Source: Apostichopus japonicus | Lineage: Eukaryota; Echinodermata; Holothuroidea; Aspidochirotida; Stichopodidae | Assembly (NCBI RefSeq): GCF_037975245.1 | Contig: NC_092576.1 | Span: 11,895,111 to 11,959,110 of the forward strand | DNA length: 64,000 nucleotides | Direction of reading: 5' to 3' | Shown here: in pieces, positions 29,125 through 43,527 of the stretch | How the letters are laid out: every line of letters begins with the position of its first letter | Numbering within the stretch: the stretch's first letter is position 1 | Program-made: the position numbers and the translations under genes | Notes under the pieces: model-generated | The model's database searches: none | The model's input: the letters and a program-made list of their open reading frames with translations, nothing else | What the model was told of the DNA's origin: nothing

Positions 29125-30756
29125 AGAGCCTTATAACTGATCAAATATGGTTCAAATAAGACACTTCTCAAAATTCAGTTTGGACGCATATTTCGGATTC
29201 CCGTAGCTTATAAGTTGCTTTTCTTGAAGTTTCAAATGGCATTGTATCGAATTTTATGCCCTTAAAATATTCAAATCAAGTTCGAAATTTGGTCATAATA
29301 AATAGTCCATTTTTGCAACAATGGGACGGATTATGAGATTATTATTGACTGGCAGGTAATCAGACGGGCGTCAGCGATCCCACGCATGATTTTGGAAAGA
29401 AATAAAAAAGTCACGATTTTGGCCAAAATTGAGGAATATCATAAGGGTTTAGTCTTACAAAATGATCAAATTTGGCCCAAAAATGACACTTCTCAAATTT
29501 CAGTTTGGACGCATATTTCGGATTCCCGTAGCTTATAAGCTGCTTTTTTTTGAAGTTTAAAGTCACATTGTACGGCATTTACGCCCTCTAAATATTCAAA
29601 ACATGTTCGAAATTTCGTAATAATAAATAGTACATTTTTGCAACAATGGGACGGATTATGGGATTTTTATTGACTGGCAGGTAATCAGACGGGCGCCAGC
29701 GATCCCACACATGAGTTTGGAAAGAAATAAAAAAGTCACTATTTTGGGCAAAATTGAGAAAAATCATAAGAGTTTAGCCTTACAAAATGATCAAATTTGA
29801 CCCAAAAATGACACTTCTCAAATTTCAGTTTGGACGCATATTTCGGATTCCCGTAGCTTATAAGTTGCTTTTTTTGAAGTTTAAAGTCACATTGTACGGC
29901 ATTTACGCCCTCTTAATATTCAAATCAAGTTTGAAATTTTAACATAATAAATAGTCCATTTTTGCAACAATGGGACGGATTATGGGATTATTATTGACTG
30001 GCAGGTAATCAGACGGGCGCCAGCGATCCCACGCATGAGTTTGGAAAGAAATAAAAAAGTCACGATTTTTGCCAAAATTGACAAAAATCATAAGGGTGTA
30101 GCCTTACAAAATGATCAAATTTGACCCCAAAATGACACTTCTCAAATTTCAGTTTGGACGCATATTTCGGATTCCCGTAGCATATAAGCTGCCTTTCTTG
30201 AAGTTTAAAGTGGCATTGTACGGCATTTACGCCCTCTAAATATTCAAAACATGTTCGAAATTTCGTAATAATAAATAGTCCATTTTTGCAACAATGGGAC
30301 GGATTATGGGATTATTATTGACTGGCAGGTAATCAGACGGGCGCCAGCGATCCCACGCATGAGTTTGGAAAGAAATAAAAAAGTCACTATTTTGGCCAAA
30401 ATTGAGAAAAATCATAAGGGTTTAGCCTTACAAAATGATCAAATTTGGCCCCAAAATGACACTTCTCAAATTTCAGTTTGGACGCATATTTCGGATTCCC
30501 GTAGCTTATAAGCTGCTTTTCTTGAAGTTTAAAGTGGCATTGTACGGCATTTACGCCTTCTTAATATTCAAAACATGTTCGAAATTTCGTAATAATAAAT
30601 AGTACATTTTTGCAGCAATGGGACGGATAAAGAGAATATTATTGACTGGCAGGTAATTAAAAGGGCGCCAACGATCCCACGCATGTGTTTGGAAAGAAAT
30701 AATAAAGATAACGATTTTTGACAAATTTGAGACAAAACAAAAGAATGCTCTCTTTT

Positions 30757-30888
30757 GATGTGAGGGGATGTGAGGGGATGTGAGGGGGATGTGAGGGGAT
30801 GTGAGGGGATGTGAGGGGATGTGAGGGGATGTGAGGGGATGTGAGGGGATGTGAGGGGATGTGAGGGGATGTGAGGGGATGTGAGGGG
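30757..30888. repeat. VNTR array 7 (10-bp units only)
   Basis: About 132 bp, 13 units with a five-G junction after unit 2. Next spacer about 764 bp (220-bp-deletion type); right-flank tttgga. Confidence 0.97.
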
Positions 30889-31652
30889 AGAGCCTTATAA
30901 CTGATCAAATATGGTTCAAATAAGACACTTCTCAAAATTCAGTTTGGACGCATATTTCGGATTCCCGTAGCTTATAAGTTGCTTTTCTTGAAGTTTCAAA
31001 TGGCATTGTTTGGAATTTTATGCCCTTAAAATATTCAAATCAAGTTCGAAATTTGGTCATAATAAATAGTCCATTTTTGCAACAATGGGACGGATTATGA
31101 GATTATTATTGACTGGCAGGTAATCAGACGGGCGCCAGCGATCCCACGCATGAGTTTGGAAAGAAATAAAAAAGTCACGATTTTGGCCAAAAATTGAAAA
31201 AAATCATAAGGGTGTAGCCTTACAAAATGATCAAATTTGACCCCAAAATGACACTTCTCAAATTTCAGAAATAAAAAAGTCACGATTTTGGCCAAAATTG
31301 AGAAAAGTCATAAGGGTTTAGCCTTACAAAATGATCAAATTTGGCCTCAAAATGACACTTCTCAAATTTCAGTTTGGACGCATATTTCGGATTCCCGTAG
31401 CTTATAAGCTGCTTTTCTTGAAGTTTAAAGTGGCATTGTACGGCATTTACGCCTTCTTAATATTCAAAACATGTTCGAAATTTCGTAATAATAAATAGTA
31501 CATTTTTGCAGCAATGGGACGGATAAAGAGAATATTATTGACTGGCAGGTAATTAAAAGGGCGCCAACGATCCCACGCATGTGTTTGGAAAGAAATAATA
31601 AAGATAACGATTTTTGACAAATTTGAGACAAAACAAAAGAATGCTCTCTTTT

Positions 31653-32459
31653 GATGTGAGGGGATGTGAGGGGATGTGAGGGGATGTGAGGGGATGTGAG
31701 GGGATGTGAGGGGATGTGAGGGGATGTGAGGGGATGTGAGGGGATGTGAGGGGATGTGAGGGGATGTGAGGGGATGTGAGGGGATGTGAGGGGATGTGAG
31801 GGGATGTGAGGGGATGTGAGGGGATGTGAGGGGATGTGAGGGGATGTGAGGGGATGTGAGGGGATGTGAGGGGATGTGAGGGGATGTGAGGGGATGTGAG
31901 GGGATGTGAGGGGATGTGAGGGGATGTGAGGGGATGTGAGGGGATGTGAGGGGATGTGAGGGGATGTGAGGGGATGTGAGGGGATGTGAGGGGATGTGAG
32001 GGGATGTGAGGGGATGTGAGGGGATGTGAGGGGATGTGAGGGGATGTGTGTGAGGGGATGTGAGGGGATGTGTGTGAGGGGATGTGTGTGAGGGGATGTG
32101 TGTGAGGGGATGTGTGTGAGGGGATGTGTGTGAGGGGATGTGTGTGAGGGGATGTGTGTGAGGGGATGTGTGTGAGGGGATGTGTGTGAGGGGATGTGTG
32201 TGAGGGGATGTGTGTGAGGGGATGTGTGTGAGGGGATGTGTGTGAGGGGATGTGTGTGAGGGGATGTGTGTGAGGGGATGTGTGTGAGGGGATGTGTGTG
32301 AGGGGATGTGTGTGAGGGGATGTGTGTGAGGGGATGTGTGTGAGGGGATGTGTGTGAGGGGATGTGTGTGAGGGGATGTGTGTGAAGGGATGTGTGTGAG
32401 GGGATGTGTGTGAGGGGATGTGTGTGAGGGGATGTGTGTGAGGGGATGTGTGTGAGGGG
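31653..32459. repeat. VNTR array 8
   Basis: About 807 bp: 10-bp units to about 32,040, then mostly 14-bp units, with one gaaggg variant. Next spacer about 983 bp; right-flank tatcga. Confidence 0.97.
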
Positions 32460-33442
32460 AGAGCCTTATAACTGATCAAATATGGTTCAAATAAGACACT
32501 TCTCAAAATTCAGTTTGGACGCATATTTCGGATTCCCGTAGCTTATAAGTTGCTTTTCTTGAAGTTTCAAATGGCATTGTATCGAATTTTATGCCCTTAA
32601 AATATTCAAATCAAGTTCGAAATTTGGTCATAATAAATAGTCCATTTTTGCAACAATGGGACGGATTATGAGATTATTATTGACTGGCAGGTAATCAGAC
32701 GGGCGTCAGCGATCCCACGCATGATTTTGGAAAGAAATAAAAAAGTCACGATTTTGGCCAAAATTGAGGAATATCATAAGGGTTTAGCCTTACAAAATGA
32801 TCAAATTTGGCCCAAAAATGACACTTCTCAAATTTCAGTTTGGACGCATATTTCGGATTCCCGTAGCTTATAAGCTGCTTTTCTTGAAGTTTAAAGTCAC
32901 ATTGTACGGCATTTACGCCCTCTAAATATTCAAAACATGTTCGAAATTTCGTAATAATAAATAGTCCATATTTGCAACAATGGGACGGATTATGGGATTA
33001 TTATTGACTGGCAGGTAATCAGACGGGCGCCAGCGATCCCACGCATGAGTTTGGAAAGAAATAAAAAAGTCACTATTTTGGCCAAAATTGAGAAAAATCA
33101 TAAGGGTTTAGCCTTACAAAATGATCAAATTTGGCCCCAAAATGACACTTCTCAAATTTCAGTTTGGACGCATATTTCGGATTCCCGTAGCTTATAAGCT
33201 GCTTTTCTTGAAGTTTAAAGTGGCATTGTACGGCATTTACGCCTTCTTAATATTCAAAACATGTTCGAAATTTCGTAATAATAAATAGTACATTTTTGCA
33301 GCAATGGGACGGATAAAGAGAATATTATTGACTGGCAGGTAATTAAAAGGGCGCCAACGATCCCACGCATGTGTTTGGAAAGAAATAATAAAGATAACGA
33401 TTTTTGACAAATTTGAGACAAAACAAAAGAATGCTCTCTTTT

Positions 33443-33584
33443 GATGTGAGGGGATGTGAGGGGATGTGAGGGGGATGTGAGGGGATGTGAGGGGATGTGA
33501 GGGGATGTGAGGGGATGTGAGGGGATGTGAGGGGATGTGAGGGGATGTGAGGGGATGTGAGGGGATGTGAGGGGATGTGAGGGG
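33443..33584. repeat. VNTR array 9 (10-bp units only)
   Basis: About 142 bp with a five-G junction after unit 2. Next spacer about 749 bp, that is the 763-bp type with a further 14-bp deletion near 33,785; right-flank tttgga. Confidence 0.97.
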
Positions 33585-34333
33585 AGAGCCTTATAACTGA
33601 TCAAATATGGTTCAAATAAGACACTTCTCAAAATTCAGTTTGGACGCATATTTCGGATTCCCGTAGCTTATAAGTTGCTTTTCTTGAAGTTTCAAATGGC
33701 ATTGTTTGGAATTTTATGCCCTTAAAATATTCAAATCAAGTTCGAAATTTGGTCATAATAAATAGTCCATTTTTGCAACAATGGGAATTATTGACTGGCA
33801 GGTAATCAGACGGGCGCCAGCGATCCCACGCATGAGTTTGGAAAGAAATAAAAAAGTCACGATTTTGGCCAAAATTGAAAAAAATCATAAGGGTGTAGCC
33901 TTACAAAATGATCAAATTTGACCCCAAAATGACACTTCTCAAATTTCAGAAATAAAAAAGTCACGATTTTGGCCAAAATTGAGAAAAGTCATAAGGGTTT
34001 AGCGTTACAAAATGATCAAATTTGGCCTCAAAATGACACTTCTCAAATTTCAGTTTGGACGCATATTTCGGATTCCCGTAGCTTATAAGCTGCTTTTCTT
34101 GAAGTTTAAAGTGGCATTGTACGGCATTTACGCCTTCTTAATATTCAAAACATGTTCGAAATTTCGTAATAATAAATAGTACATTTTTGCAGCAATGGGA
34201 CGGATAAAGAGAATATTATTGACTGGCAGGTAATTAAAAGGGCGCCAACGATCCCACGCATGTGTTTGGAAAGAAATAATAAAGATAACGATTTTTGACA
34301 AATTTGAGACAAAACAAAAGAATGCTCTCTTTT

Positions 34334-34444
34334 GATGTGAGGGGATGTGAGGGGATGTGAGGGGATGTGAGGGGATGTGAGGGGATGTGAGGGGATGTGA
34401 GGGGATGTGAGGGGATGTGAGGGGATGTGAGGGGATGTGAGGGG
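34334..34444. repeat. VNTR array 10 (10-bp units only)
   Basis: About 111 bp, 11 uniform units. Next spacer about 763 bp; right-flank tttgga. Confidence 0.97.
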
Positions 34445-35207
34445 AGAGCCTTATAACTGATCAAATATGGTTCAAATAAGACACTTCTCAAAATTCAGTT
34501 TGGACGCATATTTCGGATTCCCGTAGCTTATAAGTTGCTTTTCTTGAAGTTTCAAATGGCATTGTTTGGAATTTTATGCCCTTAAAATATTCAAATCAAG
34601 TTCGAAATTTGGTCATAATAAATAGTCCATTTTTGCAACAATGGGACGGAATATGAGATTATTATTGACTGGCAGGTAATCAGACGGGCGCCAGCGATCC
34701 CACGCATGAGTTTGGAAAGAAATAAAAAAGTCACGATTTTGGCCAAAATTGAAAAAAATCATAAGGGTGTAGCCTTACAAAATGATCAAATTTGACCCCA
34801 AAATGACACTTCTCAAATTTCAGAAATAAAAAAGTCACGATTTTGGCCAAAATTGAGAAAAGTCATAAGGGTTTAGCCTTACAAAATGATCAAATTTGGC
34901 CTCAAAATGACACTTCTCAAATTTCAGTTTGGACGCATATTTCGGATTCCCGTAGCTTATAAGCTGCTTTTCTTGAAGTTTAAAGTGGCATTGTACGGCA
35001 TTTACGCCTTCTTAATATTCAAAACATGTTCGAAATTTCGTAATAATAAATAGTACATTTTTGCAGCAATGGGACGGATAAAGAGAATATTATTGACTGG
35101 CAGGTAATTAAAAGGGCGCCAACGATCCCACGCATGTGTTTGGAAAGAAATAATAAAGATAACGATTTTTGACAAATTTGAGACAAAACAAAAGAATGCT
35201 CTCTTTT

Positions 35208-35874
35208 GATGTGAGGGGATGTGAGGGGATGTGAGGGGATGTGAGGGGATGTGAGGGGATGTGAGGGGATGTGAGGGGATGTGAGGGGATGTGAGGGGAT
35301 GTGAGGGGATGTGAGGGGATGTGAGGGGATGTGAGGGGATGTGAGGGGATGTGAGGGGATGTGAGGGGATGTGAGGGGATGTGAGGGGATGTGAGGGGAT
35401 GTGAGGGGATGTGAGGGGATGTGAGGGGATGTGAGGGGATGTGAGGGGATGTGAGGGGATGTGAGGGGATGTGAGGGGATGTGAGGGGATGTGAGGGGAT
35501 GTGAGGGGATGTGAGGGGATGTGAGGGGATGTGAGGGGATGTGTGTGAGGGGATGTGTGTGAGGGGATGTGTGTGAGGGGATGTGTGTGAGGGGATGTGT
35601 GTGAGGGGATGTGTGTGAGGGGATGTGTGTGAGGGGATGTGTGTGAGGGGATGTGTGTGAGGGGATGTGTGTGAGGGGATGTGTGTGAGGGGATGTGTGT
35701 GAGGGGATGTGTGTGAGGGGATGTGTGTGAGGGGATGTGTGTGAGGGGATGTGTGTGAGGGGATGTGTGTGAGGGGATGTGTGTGAGGGGATGTGTTTGA
35801 GGGGATGTGTGTGAGGGGATGTGTGTGAGGGGATGTGTGTGAGGGGATGTGTGTGAGGGGATGTGTGTGAGGGG
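35208..35874. repeat. VNTR array 11
   Basis: About 667 bp: 10-bp units to about 35,537, then 14-bp units, one with gtttga. Next spacer about 1,632 bp; right-flank tatcga. Confidence 0.97.
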
Positions 35875-37506
35875 AGAGCCTTATAACTGATCAAATATGG
35901 TTCAAATAAGACACTTCTCAAAATTCAGTTTGGACGCATATTTCGGATTCCCGTAGCTTATAAGTTGCTTTTCTTGAAGTTTCAAATGGCATTGTATCGA
36001 ATTTTATGCCCTTAAAATATTCAAATCAAGTTCGAAATTTGGTCATAATAAATAGTCCATTTTTGCAACAATGGGACGGATTATGAGATTATTATTGACT
36101 GGCAGGTAATCAGACGGGCGTCAGCGATCCCACGCATGATTTTGGAAAGAAATAAAAAAGTCACGATTTTGGCAAAAATTGAGGAATATCATAAGGGTTT
36201 AGTCTTACAAAATGATCAAATTTGGCCCAAAAATGACACTTCTCAAATTTCAGTTTGGACGCATATTTCGGATTCCCGTAGCTTATAAGCTGCTTTTTTT
36301 TGAAGTTTAAAGTCACATTGTACGGCATTTACGCCCTCTAAATATTCAAAACATGTTCGAAATTTCGTAATAATAAATAGTACATTTTTGCAACAATGGG
36401 ACGGATTATGGGATTTTTATTGACTGGCAGGTAATCAGACGGGCGCCAGCGATCCCACACATGAGTTTGGAAAGAAATAAAAAAGTCACTATTTTGGGCA
36501 AAATTGAGAAAAATCATAAGAGTTTAGCCTTACAAAATGATCAAATTTGACCCAAAAATGACACTTCTCAAATTTCAGTTTGGACGCATATTTCGGATTC
36601 CCGTAGCTTATAAGTTGCTTTTTTTGAAGTTTAAAGTCACATTGTACGGCATTTACGCCCTCTTAATATTCAAATCAAGTTTGAAATTTTAACATAATAA
36701 ATAGTCCATTTTTGCAACAATGGGACGGATTATGGGATTATTATTGACTGGCAGGTAATCAGACGGGCGCCAGCGATCCCACGCATGAGTTTGGAAAGAA
36801 ATAAAAAAGTCACGATTTTTGCCAAAATTGACAAAAATCATAAGGGTGTAGCCTTACAAAATGATCAAATTTGACCCCAAAATGACACTTCTCAAATTTC
36901 AGTTTGGACGCATATTTCGGATTCCCGTAGCATATAAGCTGCCTTTCTTGAAGTTTAAAGTGGCATTGTACGGCATTTACGCCCTCTAAATATTCAAAAC
37001 ATGTTCGAAATTTCGTAATAATAAATAGTCCATTTTTGCAACAATGGGACGGATTATGGGATTATTATTGACTGGCAGGTAATCAGACGGGCGCCAGCGA
37101 TCCCACGCATGAGTTTGGAAAGAAATAAAAAAGTCACTATTTTGGCCAAAATTGAGAAAAATCATAAGGGTTTAGCCTTACAAAATGATCAAATTTGGCC
37201 TCAAAATGACACTTCTCAAATTTCAGTTTGGACGCATATTTCGGATTCCCGTAGCTTATAAGCTGCTTTTCTTGAAGTTTAAAGTGGCATTGTACGGCAT
37301 TTACGCCTTCTTAATATTCAAAACATGTTCGAAATTTCGTAATAATAAATAGTACATTTTTGCAGCAATGGGACGGATAAAGAGAATATTATTGACTGGC
37401 AGGTAATTAAAAGGGCGCCAACGATCCCACGCATGTGTTTGGAAAGAAATAATAAAGATAACGATTTTTGACAAATTTGAGACAAAACAAAAGAATGCTC
37501 TCTTTT

Positions 37507-37648
37507 GATGTGAGGGGATGTGAGGGGATGTGAGGGGATGTGAGGGGGATGTGAGGGGATGTGAGGGGATGTGAGGGGATGTGAGGGGATGTGAGGGGAT
37601 GTGAGGGGATGTGAGGGGATGTGAGGGGATGTGAGGGGATGTGAGGGG
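37507..37648. repeat. VNTR array 12 (10-bp units only)
   Basis: About 142 bp with a five-G junction after unit 3. Next spacer about 764 bp; right-flank tttgga. Left and right context match array 7. Confidence 0.97.
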
Positions 37649-38412
37649 AGAGCCTTATAACTGATCAAATATGGTTCAAATAAGACACTTCTCAAAATTC
37701 AGTTTGGACGCATATTTCGGATTCCCGTAGCTTATAAGTTGCTTTTCTTGAAGTTTCAAATGGCATTGTTTGGAATTTTATGCCCTTAAAATATTCAAAT
37801 CAAGTTCGAAATTTGGTCATAATAAATAGTCCATTTTTGCAACAATGGGACGGATTATGAGATTATTATTGACTGGCAGGTAATCAGACGGGCGCCAGCG
37901 ATCCCACGCATGAGTTTGGAAAGAAATAAAAAAGTCACGATTTTGGCCAAAAATTGAAAAAAATCATAAGGGTGTAGCCTTACAAAATGATCAAATTTGA
38001 CCCCAAAATGACACTTCTCAAATTTCAGAAATAAAAAAGTCACGATTTTGGCCAAAATTGAGAAAAGTCATAAGGGTTTAGCCTTACAAAATGATCAAAT
38101 TTGGCCTCAAAATGACACTTCTCAAATTTCAGTTTGGACGCATATTTCGGATTCCCGTAGCTTATAAGCTGCTTTTCTTGAAGTTTAAAGTGGCATTGTA
38201 CGGCATTTACGCCTTCTTAATATTCAAAACATGTTCGAAATTTCGTAATAATAAATAGTACATTTTTGCAGCAATGGGACGGATAAAGAGAATATTATTG
38301 ACTGGCAGGTAATTAAAAGGGCGCCAACGATCCCACGCATGTGTTTGGAAAGAAATAATAAAGATAACGATTTTTGACAAATTTGAGACAAAACAAAAGA
38401 ATGCTCTCTTTT

Positions 38413-39475
38413 GATGTGAGGGGATGTGAGGGGATGTGAGGGGATGTGAGGGGATGTGAGGGGATGTGAGGGGATGTGAGGGGATGTGAGGGGATGTGAG
38501 GGGATGTGAGGGGATGTGAGGGGATGTGAGGGGATGTGAGGGGATGTGAGGGGATGTGAGGGGATGTGAGGGGATGTGAGGGGATGTGAGGGGATGTGAG
38601 GGGATGTGAGGGGATGTGAGGGGATGTGAGGGGATGTGAGGGGATGTGAGGGGATGTGAGGGGATGTGAGGGGATGTGAGGGGATGTGAGGGGATGTGAG
38701 GGGATGTGAGGGGATGTGAGGGGATGTGAGGGGATGTGAGGGGATGTGAGGGGATGTGAGGGGATGTGAGGGGATGTGAGGGGATGTGAGGGGATGTGAG
38801 GGGATGTGAGGGGATGTGAGGGGATGTGAGGGGATGTGAGGGGATGTGAGGGGATGTGAGGGGATGTGAGGGGATGTGAGGGGATGTGAGGGGATGTGAG
38901 GGGATGTGAGGGGATGTGAGGGGATGTGAGGGGATGTGAGGGGATGTGAGGGGATGTGAGGGGATGTGAGGGGATGTGAGGGGATGTGAGGGGATGTGAG
39001 GGGATGTGAGGGGATGTGAGGGGATGTGAGGGGATGTGAGGGGATGTGAGGGGATGTGAGGGGATGTGAGGGGATGTGAGGGGATGTGAGGGGATGTGAG
39101 GGGATGTGAGGGGATGTGAGGGGATGTGAGGGGATGTGAGGGGGTGTGAGGGGATGTGTGTGAGGGGATGTGTGTGAGGGGATGTGTGTGAGGGGATGTG
39201 TGTGAGGGGATGTGTGTGAGGGGATGTGTGTGAGGGGATGTGTGTGAGGGGATGTGTGTGAGGGGATGTGTGTGAGGGGATGTGTGTGAGGGGATGTGTG
39301 TGAGGGGATGTGTGTGAGGGGATGTGTGTGAGGGGATGTGTGTGAGGGGATGTGTGTGAGGGGATGTGTGTGAGGGGATGTGTGTGAGGGGATGTGTGTG
39401 AAGGGATGTGTGTGAGGGGATGTGTGTGAGGGGATGTGTGTGAGGGGATGTGTGTGAGGGGATGTGTGTGAGGGG
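38413..39475. repeat. VNTR array 13
   Basis: About 1,063 bp: a long uniform 10-bp block to about 39,153, then 14-bp units with one gaaggg variant. Next spacer about 983 bp; right-flank tatcga. Context matches array 8. Confidence 0.97.
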
Positions 39476-40458
39476 AGAGCCTTATAACTGATCAAATATG
39501 GTTCAAATAAGACACTTCTCAAAATTCAGTTTGGACGCATATTTCGGATTCCCGTAGCTTATAAGTTGCTTTTCTTGAAGTTTCAAATGGCATTGTATCG
39601 AATTTTATGCCCTTAAAATATTCAAATCAAGTTCGAAATTTGGTCATAATAAATAGTCCATTTTTGCAACAATGGGACGGATTATGAGATTATTATTGAC
39701 TGGCAGGTAATCAGACGGGCGTCAGCGATCCCACGCATGATTTTGGAAAGAAATAAAAAAGTCACGATTTTGGCCAAAATTGAGGAATATCATAAGGGTT
39801 TAGCCTTACAAAATGATCAAATTTGGCCCAAAAATGACACTTCTCAAATTTCAGTTTGGACGCATATTTCGGATTCCCGTAGCTTATAAGCTGCTTTTCT
39901 TGAAGTTTAAAGTCACATTGTACGGCATTTACGCCCTCTAAATATTCAAAACATGTTCGAAATTTCGTAATAATAAATAGTCCATATTTGCAACAATGGG
40001 ACGGATTATGGGATTATTATTGACTGGCAGGTAATCAGACGGGCGCCAGCGATCCCACGCATGAGTTTGGAAAGAAATAAAAAAGTCACTATTTTGGCCA
40101 AAATTGAGAAAAATCATAAGGGTTTAGCCTTACAAAATGATCAAATTTGGCCCCAAAATGACACTTCTCAAATTTCAGTTTGGACGCATATTTCGGATTC
40201 CCGTAGCTTATAAGCTGCTTTTCTTGAAGTTTAAAGTGGCATTGTACGGCATTTACGCCTTCTTAATATTCAAAACATGTTCGAAATTTCGTAATAATAA
40301 ATAGTACATTTTTGCAGCAATGGGACGGATAAAGAGAATATTATTGACTGGCAGGTAATTAAAAGGGCGCCAACGATCCCACGCATGTGTTTGGAAAGAA
40401 ATAATAAAGATAACGATTTTTGACAAATTTGAGACAAAACAAAAGAATGCTCTCTTTT

Positions 40459-41335
40459 GATGTGAGGGGATGTGAGGGGATGTGAGGGGGATGTGAGGGG
40501 ATGTGAGGGGATGTGAGGGGATGTGAGGGGATGTGAGGGGATGTGAGGGGATGTGAGGGGATGTGAGGGGATGTGAGGGGATGTGAGGGGATGTGAGGGG
40601 GATGTGAGGGGGATGTGAGGGGGATGTGAGGGGATGTGAGGGGATGTGAGGGGATGTGAGGGGATGTGGGGGGATGTGGGGGGTTTTGGGGGGATGTGAG
40701 GGGATGTGAGGGGATGTGAGGGGATGTGAGGGGATGTGAGGGGATGTGAGGGGATGTGAGGGGATGTGAGGGGATGTGTGTGAGGGGATGTGTGTGAGGG
40801 GATGTGTGTGAGGGGATGTGTGTGAGGGGATGTGTGTGAGGGGATGTGTGTGAGGGGATGTGTGTGAGGGGATGTGTGTGAGGGGATGTGTGTGAGGGGA
40901 TGTGTGTGAGGGGATGTGTGTGAGGGGATGTGTGTGAGGGGATGTGTGTGAGGGGATGTGTGTGAGGGGATGTGTGTGAGGGGATGTGTGTGAGGGGATG
41001 TGTGTGAGGGGATGTGTGTGAGGGGATGTGTGTGAGGGGATGTGTGTGAGGGGATGTGTGTGAGGGGATGTGTGTGAGGGGATGTGTGTGAGGGGATGTG
41101 TGTGGATGTGTGTGAGGGGATGTGTGTGAGGGGATGTGTGTGAGGGGATGTGTGTGAGGGGATGTGTGTGAGGGGATGTGTGTGAGGGGATGTGTGTGAG
41201 GGGATGTGTGTGAGGGGATGTGTGTGAGGGGATGTGTGTGAGGGGATGTGTGTGAGGGGATGTGTGTGAGGGGATGTGTGTGAGGGGATGTGTGTGAGGG
41301 GATGTGTGTGAGGGGATGTGAGGGGATGTGAGGGG
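40459..41335. repeat. VNTR array 14 (with corrupted units)
   Basis: About 877 bp. The 10-bp part contains several five-G junctions and a damaged stretch at about 40,664-40,696 with a TTTT inside G-runs. 14-bp units follow from about 40,771, one of them truncated near 41,101, and the array ends in two 10-bp units. Next spacer about 1,307 bp; right-flank tatgga. Confidence 0.97.
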
Positions 41336-42642
41336 AGAGCCTTATAACTGATCAAATATGGTTCAAATAAGACACTTCTCAAAATTCAGTTTGGACGCAT
41401 ATTTCGGATTCCCGTAGCTTATAAGTTGCTTTTCTTGAAGTTTCAAATGGCATTGTATGGAATTTTATGCCCTTAAAATATTCAAATCAAGTTCGAAATT
41501 TGGTCATAATAAATAGTCCATTTTTGCAACAATGGGACGGATTATGAGATTATTATTGACTGGCAGGTAATCAGACGGGCGTCAGCGATCCCACGCATGA
41601 TTTTGGAAAGAAATAAAAAAGTCACGATTTTGGCCAAAATTGAGGAAAATCATAAGGGTTTAGCCTTACAAAATGATCAAATTTGGCCCAAAAATGACAC
41701 TTCTCAAATTTCAGTTTGGACGCATATTTCGGATTCCCGTAGCTTATAAGCTGCTTTTCTTGAAGTTTAAAGTCACATTGTACGGCATTTACGCCCTCTA
41801 AATATTCAAAACATGTTCGAAATTTCGTAATAATAAATAGTCCATTTTTGCAACAATGGGACGGATTATGGGATTTTTATTGACTGGCAGGTAATCAGAC
41901 GGGCGCCAGCGATCCCACGCATGAGTTTGGAAAGAAATAAAAAAGTCACTATTTTTGGCAAAATTGAAAAAAATCATAAGAGTTTAGCCTTACAAAATGA
42001 TCAAATTTGACCCAAAAATGACACTTCTCAAATTTCAGTTTGGACGCATATTTCGGATTCCCGTAGCTTATAAGTTGCTTTTCTTGAAGTTTAAAGTCAC
42101 ATTGTACGGCATTTACGCCCTCTTAATATTCAAATCAAGTTTGAAATTTTAACATAATAAATAGTCCATTTTTGCAACAATGGGACGGATTATGGGATTA
42201 TTATTGACTGGCAGGTAATCAGACGGGCGCCAGCGATCCCACGCATGAGTTTGGAAAGAAATAAAAAAGTCACGATTTTGGCCAAAATTGAGAAAAATCA
42301 TAAGGGTTTAGCCTTACAAAATGATCAAATTTGGCCCCAAAATGACACTTCTCAAATTTCAGTTTGGACGCATATTTCGGATTCCCGTAGCTTATAAGCT
42401 GCTTTTCTTGAAGTTTAAAGTGGCATTGTACGGCATTTACGCCTTCTTAATATTCAAAACATGTTCGAAATTTCGTAATAATAAATAGTACATTTTTGCA
42501 GCAATGGGACGGATAAAGAGAATATTATTGACTGGCAGGTAATTAAAAGGGCGCCAACGATCCCACGCATGTGTTTGGAAAGAAATAATAAAGATAACGA
42601 TTTTTGACAAATTTGAGACAAAACAAAAGAATGCTCTCTTTT

Positions 42643-42764
42643 GATGTGAGGGGATGTGAGGGGATGTGAGGGGGATGTGAGGGGATGTGAGGGGATGTGA
42701 GGGGATGTGAGGGGATGTGAGGGGATGTGAGGGGATGTGAGGGGATGTGAGGGGATGTGAGGGG
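42643..42764. repeat. VNTR array 15 (10-bp units only)
   Basis: About 122 bp with a five-G junction after unit 2. Next spacer about 763 bp; right-flank tttgga. Confidence 0.97.
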
Positions 42765-43527
42765 AGAGCCTTATAACTGATCAAATATGGTTCAAATAAG
42801 ACACTTCTCAAAATTCAGTTTGGACGCATATTTCGGATTCCCGTAGCTTATAAGTTGCTTTTCTTGAAGTTTCAAATGGCATTGTTTGGAATTTTATGCC
42901 CTTAAAATATTCAAATCAAGTTCGAAATTTGGTCATAATAAATAGTCCATTTTTGCAACAATGGGACGGATTATGAGATTATTATTGACTGGCAGGTAAT
43001 CAGACGGGCGCCAGCGATCCCACGCATGAGTTTGGAAAGAAATAAAAAAGTCACGATTTTGGCCAAAATTGAAAAAAATCATAAGGGTGTAGCCTTACAA
43101 AATGATCAAATTTGACCCCAAAATGACACTTCTCAAATTTCAGAAATAAAAAAGTCACGATTTTGGCCAAAATTGAGAAAAGTCATAAGGGTTTAGCCTT
43201 ACAAAATGATCAAATTTGGCCTCAAAATGACACTTCTCAAATTTCAGTTTGGACGCATATTTCGGATTCCCGTAGCTTATAAGCTGCTTTTCTTGAAGTT
43301 TAAAGTGGCATTGTACGGCATTTACGCCTTCTTAATATTCAAAACATGTTCGAAATTTCGTAATAATAAATAGTACATTTTTGCAGCAATGGGACGGATA
43401 AAGAGAATATTATTGACTGGCAGGTAATTAAAAGGGCGCCAACGATCCCACGCATGTGTTTGGAAAGAAATAATAAAGATAACGATTTTTGACAAATTTG
43501 AGACAAAACAAAAGAATGCTCTCTTTT

